Source: Hyaloraphidium curvatum | Taxonomy: Eukaryota > Monoblepharomycota > Hyaloraphidiomycetes > Hyaloraphidiales > Hyaloraphidiaceae | Direction of reading: 5' to 3' | Length of the DNA: 64,000 bases | Assembly (NCBI GenBank): GCA_025558095.1 | Contig: JAIVFI010000017.1 | Coordinates: 124,001 to 188,000, forward strand | Part shown: positions 53,249 through 63,020 of the stretch, piece after piece | Layout: every line of letters begins with the position of its first letter | Position numbering within the stretch: the stretch's first letter is position 1 | Made by a program: the position numbers and the translations under genes | The notes under the pieces: generated by a model | Told to the model about the DNA's origin: nothing | Databases searched by the model: none | What the model saw: the letters and a program-made list of their open reading frames with translations, nothing else

Positions 53249-54307
53249 GTCGGCGTCGCGGCGCCGGGCCTAGCCGACGCGCAGCGCTCTTTGATGCGCA
53301 AAAAGGAAGCAGGCCGCGAGCCCTTGTCGTTGGGGCCGGCTGATGCCCGTCGCTTGCGCAGTTTGCGAGTTGTGGGTTGGCAGGCCTTGCCGAATCGGGC
53401 TGTGGCGTCCTCTCAACTCTCTCGGGGTTGAGAACCGCGGAGTGTCACAGTTCGAACCGGCATTTGAGACTGTGGAGACTATGATGGCGATTCGACTTCG
53501 GCCCGCGCAGGAACGGGCCGAATTTCGACCGGACTCTGGCCTGGAGGGGACGGGTCGTTCTCCCTGTCCCCCGTCCCCCAGCAATGGCGGACTGCCGGGA
53601 GCACAACTGCCAATCATCCCTCTACTTATCAATGCATCGGTTGGCGGCTTCAGGTTGTTTGTTGGAGCATCGTCCTGCCCAATCTAACCCCGCCGGGTAG
53701 GTGCGATCGATGCGGACGGGCCTTCCAAGGCTGCGCCATCCAAAAACCTACCTCCGCCCCGGACGCAGGGCGCCTAGAATCCGAGCCCGCATTCTGCTGC
53801 TCGTCTTCGTCGAAAACGCAGCGCGAGATTGGGCCCTGTGGCGCTATACGTGCGAGCCCCGACCATTTGCTCAGCCAGGCAGCGGGGGGCCGCCGCCTGA
53901 AGCCTATTCGCTGCGGTCCGCCGCAGAGCATTTTCCGGCGGACACTCCGGACGAGCCCCTCCGAGCGAGCGGCGCCGGTCTCGCGCGGATCTCGCAGCCG
54001 CGGCGCCGCGACCCCCGGGGCTCCCTCGGCCCGGGCGGGCGCGCACGGGAAGGCGCCGCGCACTCCGCCACACCCGTTGGACGGCGCCCCTCGGCGGCCC
54101 CCACGGCGCGCGCGGCCCACGCCGGGCTCCGCAGCCCCCGCACGCCCTCGCGAGCCGTGCGGAACGCCGTTGCCCGCTGATCCCGGCGCGGCGCGGCACG
54201 GGGACACGCAGGTGCCCATCCAGTCACACCAAGGACACGGCCGCCGGCCACCCGCTGCACGGACCTCCCGCACTCCTCCCGCCCCCTGATCGGACGCTGA
54301 TCGAAAA
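53249..54307. other. 1-kb divergent intergenic region
   Basis: Lies between the starts of the proline-rich gene (-) and the RING gene (+). Open frames on both strands are long because of GC content but show no domain or plausible splicing. Unusually wide for this window, so it may hold regulatory sequence or a gene I fail to see. Confidence 0.4.
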
Positions 54308-56229
54308 ATGGGGCGCACGGCAGGCACGGCCCGCCGCCGGCCGGCCCTCGCCGCCCTCGCCCTGCTCGCCCTCGCCGCCGTCCCCCGCGCCGCTGGCCTG
54401 GCCATCGGCATCTCCATCGACGTCGTCCGCATCGACTCGCTCTTCGTCCCGCCCGACGACTCCATGCCCGCGCCACTGCCTGGCGACCTGCAGGCGCTGC
54501 CGCAGGACAACTCGACCTTCGTCTACGAGGACGGCGGCGTGCGCGGCGTGCCGGGCAGCTGGACCGTGCTCAAGCAGTACATCGCGCAGAACGAGACCAT
54601 CAGGGTGGTGCCCGGCACGGGCACGGACGTCGTGCCGCACCAGGGGATCAAGGTTCGGTGCCGCAGGGGTGGCTTTCCGCGCAATCTCACGCGTGTCTCC
54701 CTCTCCCTTTCCTCCCCCTAACCCCTGCCCCACCCACACCACGTCTCTCCCACACCCGTTCCCGCACCCCAGGGCCAGCTCATCGACTTTGGTAACCTCT
54801 GCTCGCTCCCCAACATGACCTTCCCCTCGCCGCTCGGCTTCCCGTACATCGGCGTGGTCTACCACCTCGACGAGACCACCTTTTCCACGCAGCCGCCGCG
54901 CACCGAATTCTGCACCCTCGAGCGCAAGCTCGAGATGCTCCGCGCCGCCCTCGCCCTCTCCTCCAACGTGGCGACAAACACCAACTCGACCCGCGGCCTC
55001 GTCGCCGCCATCTTCGTCTCGCCCCTCGTGGCGGACGCCAACGGCACGCAGTCGCTCTACGTCCCGCCCGGCTTTGCCGAGGCGTGGAAGTCGGTCGGTC
55101 TGCTCGGCTGGGTCATGGAGGAGCGCTCGGGGCTGGCGCTAGTCGACCTGATCGCGCGCAACACGCGGTTCCCCGTCAAGCCCGCGGCGGACGGCAGCGC
55201 CGCGCCGGCACCGTCGAGGCGGCACTTCCGCCCGACGGGCACGCTGCACAGGCGCGACGACTCACCCCAGGCGGTCCTGGGCACCGTCTTTGGCCCCAAC
55301 TCGCCCGTCTACCAGCTGTCGCCGTCGGGGACCATGTACAGCCCGTACAGGCAGCCGTTCCTGATCAGTCTGGTGGTCGTGCTCGTCGTGCTGGTCGTGG
55401 GGCTGGGCTACTTTTTCTGGCGCGGAGCCAGGCGCGGGGTGCGTTTGCCGGGAACGAGCTGCAAGCGCACTGCTGACGCATCACTTCCCTCCCGCAGTAC
55501 TGGACCACGGCCCGCAACAGCCGCAACATGGTGCAGCTCACCATGATTCCCGCCAAGTCCAACGACACCCTGCGCGAGGAGGAGCTCTCGGAGCTCCCCA
55601 CGCGCGTCTTCTCCCCCAAGTCGGGCAAGCCCCCCGTCCCCCGCCGCGCCTCCGCACCCGACGCGCGGCTCCCCCCCGCCCTCTCCTCCGCCACCCTCTC
55701 CGACCCCACGGACCCCACCGCCGGGCCGGACCCGCGCCCCTCCCTCTCCCCCTCGGCCCGCCCCTCCCTCTCCTCCCGCCGCGCCCCCTCCCCCGCCCCC
55801 ACCGTGGGCACGCTCAACGTCCCCTCGTGCCCCATCTGCCTCGAGCCCTTCGAGGACGGCGACGAGCTCCGCACGCTGCGGTGCGGGCACGAGCTGCACA
55901 CGAGCTGCGTGGACCCGTGGCTCCTCGGCCGCTCGGGACGGTGCCCGGTGTGCAGGGGGGACAACAGGAACCCGGACGCCGCGCCGCCCCCCGAGGCGCC
56001 CGAGGTCGCCGAGCCGCCGGCCGCGGTTCAGGCGCCGGTGCCGGCGCCACAGGGCCGCAGGGGCCTGGGGGCGGTGTGGGCGGCGATCGAGGCCGAGGCC
56101 GAGTGGGTGCGGCGGAGCGCGAGGGTGCACCGGGAGAGGAGGCAGAGGGAGCGGGAGGCGGAAAATGCGGGCGGCGAGGCGCCGCAGAGGGAGGAGGCGG
56201 CGGTGCCAGCGGGCGAGGCGCAGGCGTAG
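54308..56229 (+). CDS. PA-TM-RING-type membrane E3 ubiquitin ligase
   Basis: Starts [12 protein letters not shown] followed by a signal peptide ([18 protein letters not shown]). A lumenal domain carries N-glycosylation sequons (NST, NMT, NST, NGT) and is interrupted by an intron around 54650-54773. A single transmembrane helix ([20 protein letters not shown]) precedes another intron (55440-55497). The cytosolic tail is Ser/Pro-rich and contains a RING-H2 finger [19 protein letters not shown], then GHELHTSC and GRCPVCRGD. The C-terminus is charged and helical. Such ligases sit in the Golgi, endosome or vacuole membrane and ubiquitinate membrane proteins. The lumenal part is divergent, so the PA fold is inferred from the layout. 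Confidence 0.82.
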
Positions 56230-56310
56230 TGCGGTATGCATAGGAATAATGGCAGTTCTTCTATCCGCGACGTTCCGTGCGACAGCTACTACCGCCCCCC
56301 GCCCCCGCCA

Positions 56311-57720
56311 TCACCGCCCCTCCTTCTCCCCGCGGACGAGGTGCGCGATCCCGTCCCCGTTCTCCGCGTGCCGCCCGCCGCCGATCAGGTCCCCGATGTC
56401 CTTTGCGCCCGGCGAGGGCGAGGCCACGGGGAGCACGGGCGCGGGGGGATGCGACTGCGCGGATTTGGCGCGGGTGTAGATGATGCCCGCCAAAAACGCT
56501 GCGGAACAGGGTGAGCGGGAGGAAGCGCGCGGCAGCAAAGGGCAGGACCCACCGAGCCCGACGCCGAGCACGCTCCCCGGCGTCACGGGGTCGCCAAACA
56601 CCACCATCCCCGCCACCGCGATGGGCAGCTTGTTCAGCGCGCCCGCCATCGAAAACGTGGTGGACGATGTCATCCTCACGCACCACGAGGAGCAGTACGA
56701 GATGGCGAAGCCCGACGCCGACGAGACGGCGATGGCCCAGCCGAGGCCGGCGAGGGAGATGGAGGAGGGGTCGAGGACGGTGAAGCGGCCGGTGCGCCAC
56801 TGCTCGGATTCGAGGAGGAGGGAGGCGGCGAAGAGGAGGGGGGTGGCGAGGAGGTTGTTGTAGAAGACCGTGTCGAACTCCTTGAACTTGACTTGCTGCA
56901 GGGCGGGGCAAAAAGTCAGACCAGTTCTGCGGGATCGGCGGGAGAGGATGGCCACCTTCATGGCACCGCGCATCCCAACGGCGTAGGCGGCGGCCGTGAG
57001 GCAGTTCATGAACATCCAGAAGTAGGCGGTCCCCTTGCCCACGCCGAACGCGTCCTTCTTGAGGCCGCCGGTCCCGGAGGTCAAGTCTGCCCAGCCGGCG
57101 ATGATCGAGCTGAGGATCATGAGCCCGAAGCTGAGCAGGATCTCGCCCGTCACGGGCGCGCCGTTGAGGAAGAACCGCTCGGCGTAGGCGATCGCGATGA
57201 TGGTCGTGTTCTTGAACACGGTAAAGATGGAGATGGAGAGGTACTGCAGCGCCTTGGAGCCCGTGTAGATCATCAGGGCCAGCAGCACCGAGACGGGGAA
57301 CCACGCCCGCGCCTCTGCGACGCGGAAGGGCCTGTGCTGCAGGTGGCCCAACCAGTGGAACAGCTCCAGCAGGGCGACGACCGACAGGCACTGCACGGCC
57401 AGCAGCAAAAAGTTCATGGTGAAGCCGAAGCCCGAGAGCACGAACTTGTTTGTCAGGGTCATGAGGATGGAGGCGCCGCAGTAGGCCAGCACCGGCACCG
57501 CGGAGGCCCAGTTGACCCGGCTCGTCAGCACCGAGATGCGGGCCGCCATGTCTGCGAACGGCCCGCCCGCGATCGCGATCCCGGCCGCGGCGGCGGGCAG
57601 CAGCGGGTGGCCGTGGTCGGGCTCCTCGGGCGGCGGGGTCGCCGCGCCGGCCGCCGTTCCCGCGCGGTGCACCGGCGGCTCGAGCGCGCTGACGATTGGC
57701 GAGGGCGGCTCGCGGCTCAT
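56311..57720 (-). CDS. VRG4: GDP-mannose transporter (VRG4-like)
   Basis: Starts MSREPPSPIVSALEPP with a cytosolic tail, then about ten transmembrane helices: VPVLAYCGASILMTLTNKFV, FTMNFLLLAVQCLSVVALL, FPVSVLLALMIYTGSKALQY, LSISIFTVFKNTTIIAIAY and ILLSFGLMILSSIIAGWAD. A 60-nt intron (56896-56955) joins MRGAMK to QVKFKEFDTVFYNN. The GDP-mannose recognition motif is AGALNKLPIAVAGM. A second intron joins GVGLA to FLAGIIYTRAKS. The transporter exchanges GDP-mannose for GMP across the Golgi membrane for mannan and glycoprotein mannosylation. Both introns lack in-frame stops, so the unspliced frame is misleadingly open. Confidence 0.92.
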   Translation of the reverse strand: MSREPPSPIVSALEPPVHRAGTAAGAATPPPEEPDHGHPLLPAAAAGIAIAGGPFADMAARISVLTSRVNWASAVPVLAYCGASILMTLTNKFVLSGFGFTMNFLLLAVQCLSVVALLELFHWLGHLQHRPFRVAEARAWFPVSVLLALMIYTGSKALQYLSISIFTVFKNTTIIAIAYAERFFLNGAPVTGEILLSFGLMILSSIIAGWADLTSGTGGLKKDAFGVGKGTAYFWMFMNCLTAAAYAVGMRGAMKVAILSRRSRRTGLTFCPALQQVKFKEFDTVFYNNLLATPLLFAASLLLESEQWRTGRFTVLDPSSISLAGLGWAIAVSSASGFAISYCSSWCVRMTSSTTFSMAGALNKLPIAVAGMVVFGDPVTPGSVLGVGLGGSCPLLPRASSRSPCSAAFLAGIIYTRAKSAQSHPPAPVLPVASPSPGAKDIGDLIGGGRHAENGDGIAHLVRGEKEGR

Positions 57721-57878
57721 CGGGCGCCCATGCCGGGGATCCGGTCCGGCGAAAGGGCCGACGCTATGTCGTTCTGCGCTGGCTGCTGGCTGCGGCTCGC
57801 GTCCGATCACCGCCCGCACTCCCGCACGCAGTAGCAGCCCGAATCGCGGCCATCGTGCCCCGGAGTGCTCGGGAAGAG
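57721..57878. promoter_or_regulatory. bidirectional promoter between the VRG4-like and DUF2252 genes
   Basis: 158 bp between divergent start codons. Confidence 0.4.
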
Positions 57879-59406
57879 ATGGCCAGAGACCCTTTCAAGC
57901 TGATCGAGGAGTGGAATGCCGGTCCGTGGCCGCCTACCCCCTCCGAACGTGGACCCCCTCTGAACGCTCATCTCCGCGTTCCTACTCCGTGTTCCCACTG
58001 ACCGCTCGGCGCATTGATCAGACCTCTCGAAGGACGGCAAGGCCGAAAAGTACGATGCGATCTCGGACAACCCGTTCCGATTCTACCGCGGGACGAACCA
58101 CCTGTACTGGGTCGACAACGTCGCCGATCCCCGCCTGGACAAGTTCGGCGGCACCGTCGACACGGCCTGCTTCCTCGTCGGCGATTGCCATCCCGAGAAC
58201 TGGGGGACGTACCTGAACGCCGACAAGGAGGTGTTTTACGGGGCCAACGATTTCGACGATTCGGTCGTGGCCGATTACCAGCTCGACGTGCTGAGGATGG
58301 CCTCGGGATTGGTCCTCTCGTGCCACGTGAACTTCCCGGACGTGTACGGCCCGACATCGGCCGCCGCGGACGGCACAGTCCGCGAGAACGTGGCCGCCGC
58401 CGCCGTCGACCCGTTCCTCACTTCCTACGCTTCGGAGATCCTCCGCCTCGCGTCCGAGAAACCGGACCCGGATCTGGTTCCTGATTTTGATCGTTCCGAG
58501 GCCAAGGGCCCCATCGCCGATGTCCTCGCCAAGATCGCCAAGAAGAAGCCCAACTCCCACCTCACCAAGGCCACGGTGCACCACAACCCCGGCAAACCGA
58601 ACGAGCATCTGGACTTCGACTACGCGGGCCAATATGCCAAGTACCAACCCCTGGAGGACGACGACCGCGAGCGGATCCACGAGGGTCTGGTCGCCTCGTA
58701 CCGGAGGGACATCCACGGGGCGGACGAGCCCTCCGCCGAGGAGTGGATGCGGATCCGGGCGATCGGGAAGCGCGTGGGCGCGGGAACGGGGAGCCTGGGT
58801 ATGGAGCGTTACGTGGTTTTGGTGCAGGGGAGGGGGGCCGACGAGGGCCTGGCGCGGATACTTGACTGCAAGGTTCGTCGGCCGATGGTGTTGCACCGAT
58901 CGTTCCGCTGATGCCCGCGGGAGCAGACGCAACCCCTCCCGCAGCCGGCGCTCTTCCTCCCCGCCGACAAGCGCGCCGAGTACGACGCCCGCTGGGGAAC
59001 CAACCACGCCTTCCGCATGGTCTGGGCCGCCCGCGCGCTCGGAATCAAGCCCGATAAACACCTGGGCTGGTTTTGGGCGCCCAATCCGTCCGGCGGACCC
59101 GAACTGAGCTACTCGGTGCGCGAGGTGACGGCGTACAAGGGCCGCCTCGAGGCCGAGGACCTCGCCGGGGAAGGCATGCGGAGCGCGGCGGGGCAGTGGG
59201 GCGTGCTGCTGGCGCGGAGCCACTACAGGACCAAGGGGAAGAACGTCGGGCCGCGGGGAGCCGAGGACGTGGCGGCGGGGATCGCGGCGAGGATCGGGGG
59301 GAAGGAGAAGGAGTTCGTGGAGCACCTGGGGGCCTGGGGGTTCGAGTACGCGGGGCGCGTGATCAGGGACTACGAGGAGTTCAAGGCGAACGTCGCCAGA
59401 AAGTGA
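57879..59406 (+). CDS. DUF2252 family protein
   Basis: Starts MARDPFKLIEEWNAG and, after an intron around 57930-58025, continues DGKAEKYDAISDNPFRFYRG. Family motifs follow: FLVGDCHPENWGTYL, FYGANDFDDSVVADYQLDVL, GTGSLGMERYVVLVQG. A further intron (about 58874-58945) leads to ALFLPADKRAEYDARWG and LLARSHYRTKGKN, ending EEFKANVARK. The GDxHxEN and NDFDD motifs resemble the catalytic and metal-binding loops of the protein-kinase-like fold. The family is mainly bacterial with members in fungi; substrate unknown. It converges on the next gene with 37 bp between stops. Confidence 0.83.
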
Positions 59407-59443
59407 TTCCGTATGTGTCTTCGGTCCAATGTATATTGCCGAA

Positions 59444-60391
59444 TCACCCTTCTCCGCGCCCAACCACCAGCCCCAACCTCTGCAGCTCTGAGGCGCCCAG
59501 CCCGGGACCGGTCAAAGTCTTCAGCACAGTCCCCGACGAATCCGCGTAGTGGATCACCTCTTCCGGCTCAAGGATCCCTAGCGCGAAACCCAACCTCACC
59601 ACCACTCCCAGCGCCGGGCGCTCGGGAACGTCCCCGCGGACGTAGATCCCGGCCTGCTCGTCGGCTTCGACGTCCAAGTGAACGACGTCAGACATCCTCC
59701 GGTAGAGAGTCGCCAGCTCGGACGCCACGGACCGGGCGCAGCGGGCAGCGGTGTCGGGCGTTTCGAGGGTGGCCAAAAGCCCCGTCCCGAGTTCCGTCAG
59801 AGCATGGCCCTCGCCTTTCGAGGCAATGAGCATGGGAAGAACCGACCGACGGTAGCGCTGCGTCATGGAGCTGTGCTGCGCGACGCCGGCCTTGGATGAC
59901 ACGCCCCAGACGATGCGCTCGAACAGGGCGCGGTTGCTCAGCACGGCGACCTTCCTCGACAGCAGCGTGACCATCTTCTCATGCTCGAGGACCGTCTTGG
60001 CTTCCCTGGCCTCGTACTTTTCGATCAAGTCGTCCCTTTGGATCCGAGCTGCAGCCCTGGCGTCCTCCGCGGCGCGTTCGGCGCTCAGCCGCAGCGCGTA
60101 CTGGGCCGCCAGCTCCTTGAGCTCCAGCACGCAGGCCCAGCGGAGGCGCTCGGGGTCACTCTCAACACCCCGCACGCAGTCTTCGATAACATCCCTCGCC
60201 GGCGGTGTCGAGCCGAACAGCGCGCGGATCACGTCCGCGTCCGATGGCGGGAAGTTTGCGGGCCCGCCGGGGGCGGTCGAGAACGCCGCGGCGTGCGCGC
60301 GGCTCGGCGCGACGGGCGAAAGGGGCAGGGGAAGCGAAAACAGGCGCGGACGCGTCCAGGAGACCGCGAGGAGCCGCGGCAGGCGGGACAT
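59444..60391 (-). CDS. predicted mitochondrial coiled-coil protein
   Basis: A single-exon frame of 315 codons. The N-terminus (MSRLPRLLAVSWTRPRLFSL, then SRAHAAAFST) is a clear mitochondrial presequence with a likely cleavage near AAAFST. The middle is helical with heptads (LELKELAAQYALRLSAERAA, RIQRDDLIEKYEAREAKTVL). A C-terminal half with LPMLIASKGEGHALTELGTG and SELATLYRRMSDVVHLDV is probably globular. I do not recognise the family. Its start codon is only 27 bp from that of the divergent MBL-fold gene. Confidence 0.68.
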   Translation of the reverse strand: MSRLPRLLAVSWTRPRLFSLPLPLSPVAPSRAHAAAFSTAPGGPANFPPSDADVIRALFGSTPPARDVIEDCVRGVESDPERLRWACVLELKELAAQYALRLSAERAAEDARAAARIQRDDLIEKYEAREAKTVLEHEKMVTLLSRKVAVLSNRALFERIVWGVSSKAGVAQHSSMTQRYRRSVLPMLIASKGEGHALTELGTGLLATLETPDTAARCARSVASELATLYRRMSDVVHLDVEADEQAGIYVRGDVPERPALGVVVRLGFALGILEPEEVIHYADSSGTVLKTLTGPGLGASELQRLGLVVGRGEG

Positions 60392-60418
60392 GCTCGGGAG
60401 CTGTGGAGGGTGACAGGC
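60392..60418. promoter_or_regulatory. 27-bp divergent start-codon spacer
   Basis: The shortest head-to-head interval in the window, if the first in-frame ATG of the MBL-fold gene is used. Later ATGs (MAPSLL, MGGPAHG) would widen it to about 40-80 bp. Confidence 0.4.
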
Positions 60419-61276
60419 ATGGGTGACATGGCCCCCTCACTACTCCGAAACTCCCCTCCCCCTTCCATCATGGGCGGGCCAGCACACGGACTGCCGGTCG
60501 CTGAGCGATGGTTCACGTCGGAAACCGTCGCTCCCGGCATCATCTGCATCACGGAGCCGTATTGCGATGACCTCGTCCGCGCAAACTGCCACCTCGTCCT
60601 CGGCCGCGACGCGAACCTGCTCGTGGACACGGGGATGGGTGTCTCAAGCATGAGGGCAGCAGTGCCAGAGCTCGCCAGCAAGCCGCTGATTATCGTTACG
60701 ACGCACACGCACATCGACCACGCGGCCGGGCATGCCGAGTTCACGAGCTCCGGCTTGAGGGTTGAAGTGCTGGTTCACAAAATGGAGGCCGACATGCTGC
60801 TCCACCCGTTCCCGGCAAAGGGCCTGGGCTTCGATCAGTTCGGGGAACAGAAGGAGGTCCTGCGGGCTGCCGGATTCGCGGTGGACAAGCTGCTGGTCGA
60901 CGCCGTGCCGTCCGCAGACTACGACCCGGATTCCTACGAGTACAAGGGCGTCGCCGCGACGCGGACGGTAGATGAAGGTGACGTAGTCGACCTCGGTGAC
61001 AGGCAGTTCACCGTCCTGCACCTCCCGGGCCATTCTCCGGGCAGCATCGGTCTCTGGGAGGCCGAAACGGGGATCCTGTTCTCTGGGGACGCCATCTACG
61101 ACGGGCAGCTGATCGACGACATTGACAACTGCAGCGTGCCGGACTACCTGCGGACGATGGCAAGGCTGCGAGAGCTGCCCGTCGAGAGGGTCTTTGGGGG
61201 CCACTGCCAGAGCTTTGGCCGCACGAGGATGATGGAGATCATCGACGCTTATGTCGCGAGCCGTCGACCGAATTAG
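60419..61276 (+). CDS. metallo-beta-lactamase-fold hydrolase (MBLAC2-like)
   Basis: A single-exon frame of 285 codons from MGDMAPSLLRN. It contains LVDTGMGVSSM, the zinc-binding motif THTHIDHAAGH, a metal-ligand histidine in LPGHSPGSIGLW, the aspartate in LFSGDAIYDGQ and a final histidine in FGGHCQSFG. The opening AERWFTSETVAPGIICI then EPYCDDLVRANCHLVLG resembles MBLAC2-type acyl-CoA thioesterases, but substrate is not certain. All expected dinuclear-zinc ligands are present. The stop codon TAG at 61274-61276 coincides with the first bases of a 46-bp repeat (TTAGAGTCAG), so the present C-terminus (SRRPN) may have been set by a repeat insertion. Confidence 0.85.
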   Translation: MGDMAPSLLRNSPPPSIMGGPAHGLPVAERWFTSETVAPGIICITEPYCDDLVRANCHLVLGRDANLLVDTGMGVSSMRAAVPELASKPLIIVTTHTHIDHAAGHAEFTSSGLRVEVLVHKMEADMLLHPFPAKGLGFDQFGEQKEVLRAAGFAVDKLLVDAVPSADYDPDSYEYKGVAATRTVDEGDVVDLGDRQFTVLHLPGHSPGSIGLWEAETGILFSGDAIYDGQLIDDIDNCSVPDYLRTMARLRELPVERVFGGHCQSFGRTRMMEIIDAYVASRRPN

Positions 61277-61321
61277 AGTCAGTATGCGTTCGCGCACCGA
61301 TGTAGTGTCACAGTGGTGCCA
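61276..61321 (-). repeat. solo copy of the 46-bp inverted-repeat end
   Basis: Same length and orientation as 1036-1081, differing at a handful of positions, and sharing the inner TTAGAGTCAGT. No partner is found nearby, so it is a solo end or the edge of a deleted element. Confidence 0.7.
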
Positions 61322-61433
61322 TCTGTCCAGGAATGAAGTTTGTAGGGAGTTTTGGGGGATGAGCTGACTCGTCGTCCCCCATGGGGGATCGATTTCAAGG
61401 ACAGTCGCCGTTCTCATCGCGACTCTGCCCGAA

Positions 61434-62624
61434 ATGCGGCGCTTCGGCTTCCTAGTCCCTCTCCTGCTCCTCGGCATATGCTCAGCCGCCCCTGCGTCAG
61501 CAAACGGCGTCAGCGTCGTCAATTTCGTCGGCGCGAACGGCGCCTTGCCGTCGGCATCCCCCAATTGCTACCCGGCCCGCCTCACCTGGAACCGCGTCGC
61601 GACCTGCTACGGCGCGACTTACGTCGGCGGCCCGACCGGATACGGTGCCGTGTACGCGACCGACGGCGACGGAAGCAACCTGCGAGTCATCTTCTCCTTT
61701 GATGTCTTCACCGGCCTGATGCCGAGCCAGTCCCCCGTCTTGGGGCCCGACGGGGCGACCGTCTACGGCACCACGAGCCAGGGAGGAAGCGCCGGCTCCG
61801 GAGTCATCTACTCCGTGAACGCGAAGACGGGGGCGCAAGCTATGATCGCTTCCTTCACCGGGCCGGGCGGATCAACGCCCCAGGGGCCGCCGATCGTCTA
61901 CAACGGAAAGTTGTACGGACTGGCAGGTCAGGGTGGAGCCAACGGCTACGGCATCATCTATTCTCTTCCTCTCTCGGGCGGACAAATCAACGTCTTGCAC
62001 AACTTCAAGGGCGGTTCCAACGACACGGCAACCTCGTTCGGTTCTCTGCTCTACAATCCAAAAGACAACCTGCTCTACGGGATGGGATTCACCGCCACCT
62101 CCGGCAACATAGGCGGCATCTTTTCCATCCGGCCCGACGGATCCAACTACCGTTTGCGTGCGAGATTTTCGGCGACGACCAGCGGCGCGGTCCAGATGGG
62201 AGGCTTTGCCCGCGCCCCGAACGGGCTGCTCTACGGCAACGGTTGGGTTGGAGGTGCCTACGGCAAGGGGGCTCTGTTCGCCTTCAACCCCGCCACCAAC
62301 GTCGTCAAGCCCGTGTTCAACTACAACACCACCACGGGAACCCAGCCGTACAACTCACCAGCCATTTCAACCAGCGGGAAATGGATCTTCGTGCTCACGT
62401 GGCAGGGCGGTGCACACGGGGACGGGACGATCCTCGCCGTCTCCCTCGACGGCAGGAAGTACGCAGTGCTCAAGAATTTCGAGCGGTCCGTCACGGGCGG
62501 GCAGTCGTCTGCCAATCCGACCCTGACCGTACAAGGGGACAGGCTGCTTGCGGCCATGAGCAATGGAGGCAGCTTCAACACGGGGACGCTCGTCAGCATG
62601 TGGCTTGCCCCGGAGTTCAGGTAG
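61434..62624 (+). CDS. secreted beta-propeller-like protein with bacterial-type YGTT/GG repeats
   Basis: A single-exon frame of 396 codons. A signal peptide (MRRFGFLVPLLLLGICSAAP) is followed by about seven repeats of roughly 45 residues, each like LYG-x-T-x-x-GG...GxIFxxxxxG. Examples are TVYGTTSQGGSAGSGVIYSV, KLYGLAGQGGANGYGIIYSL, LLYGNGWVGGAYGKGALFAF. This matches the repeat I know from Gloeobacter and Verrucomicrobia proteins (choice-of-anchor or gloeo-verruco repeat). No membrane anchor or catalytic site is seen. The bacterial repeat type, lack of introns and position beside the 46-bp repeat suggest horizontal acquisition, but fungal homologues may exist. Confidence 0.75.
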   Translation: MRRFGFLVPLLLLGICSAAPASANGVSVVNFVGANGALPSASPNCYPARLTWNRVATCYGATYVGGPTGYGAVYATDGDGSNLRVIFSFDVFTGLMPSQSPVLGPDGATVYGTTSQGGSAGSGVIYSVNAKTGAQAMIASFTGPGGSTPQGPPIVYNGKLYGLAGQGGANGYGIIYSLPLSGGQINVLHNFKGGSNDTATSFGSLLYNPKDNLLYGMGFTATSGNIGGIFSIRPDGSNYRLRARFSATTSGAVQMGGFARAPNGLLYGNGWVGGAYGKGALFAFNPATNVVKPVFNYNTTTGTQPYNSPAISTSGKWIFVLTWQGGAHGDGTILAVSLDGRKYAVLKNFERSVTGGQSSANPTLTVQGDRLLAAMSNGGSFNTGTLVSMWLAPEFR

Positions 62625-63020
62625 AGCCTTCCAGTGACTCTGCATGTAGCACCGCATATATTATCAGTAGAGCCTACGTCCTTTCCATTTTGCCAGATTA
62701 TGCAAAGAGATGCCTTCGTGATGCGCAGATGACAGATGGGATGACTGTGCCACGGTCGGCAACCAACGAGTTCAGGGGATCTCCGCAGTGTGAATGCATT
62801 CTGCTTTCTGTGTCTTGCCGAAAACTGGCAACGTGGTTAAATCGAATCAGCTGCCAGAGGCAGCTTTGGATTGCGCTTTGGGGAGCACTGGAAGCGCGAC
62901 TCGGCGGCCGTGGCAACGCATAGTGAGCGCGTGTCCCCCAGACATTCGCATCGTCGCGCCGCCTCCCGGAAGCGAGGGTTCCGTCCTTGTCACCATCTTT
63001 TGCCTGGTTCTCCCACCGCC
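62625..63020. other. intergenic spacer
   Basis: More AT-rich than its flanks. No gene is recognised. It probably contains the promoter of the oxygenase gene. Confidence 0.4.

Noticed and set aside
53650-54510. 286-codon minus-strand frame upstream of the RING gene
   Set aside because: Arg/Gly/Ala-rich, antisense to the RING gene signal peptide, no domain.
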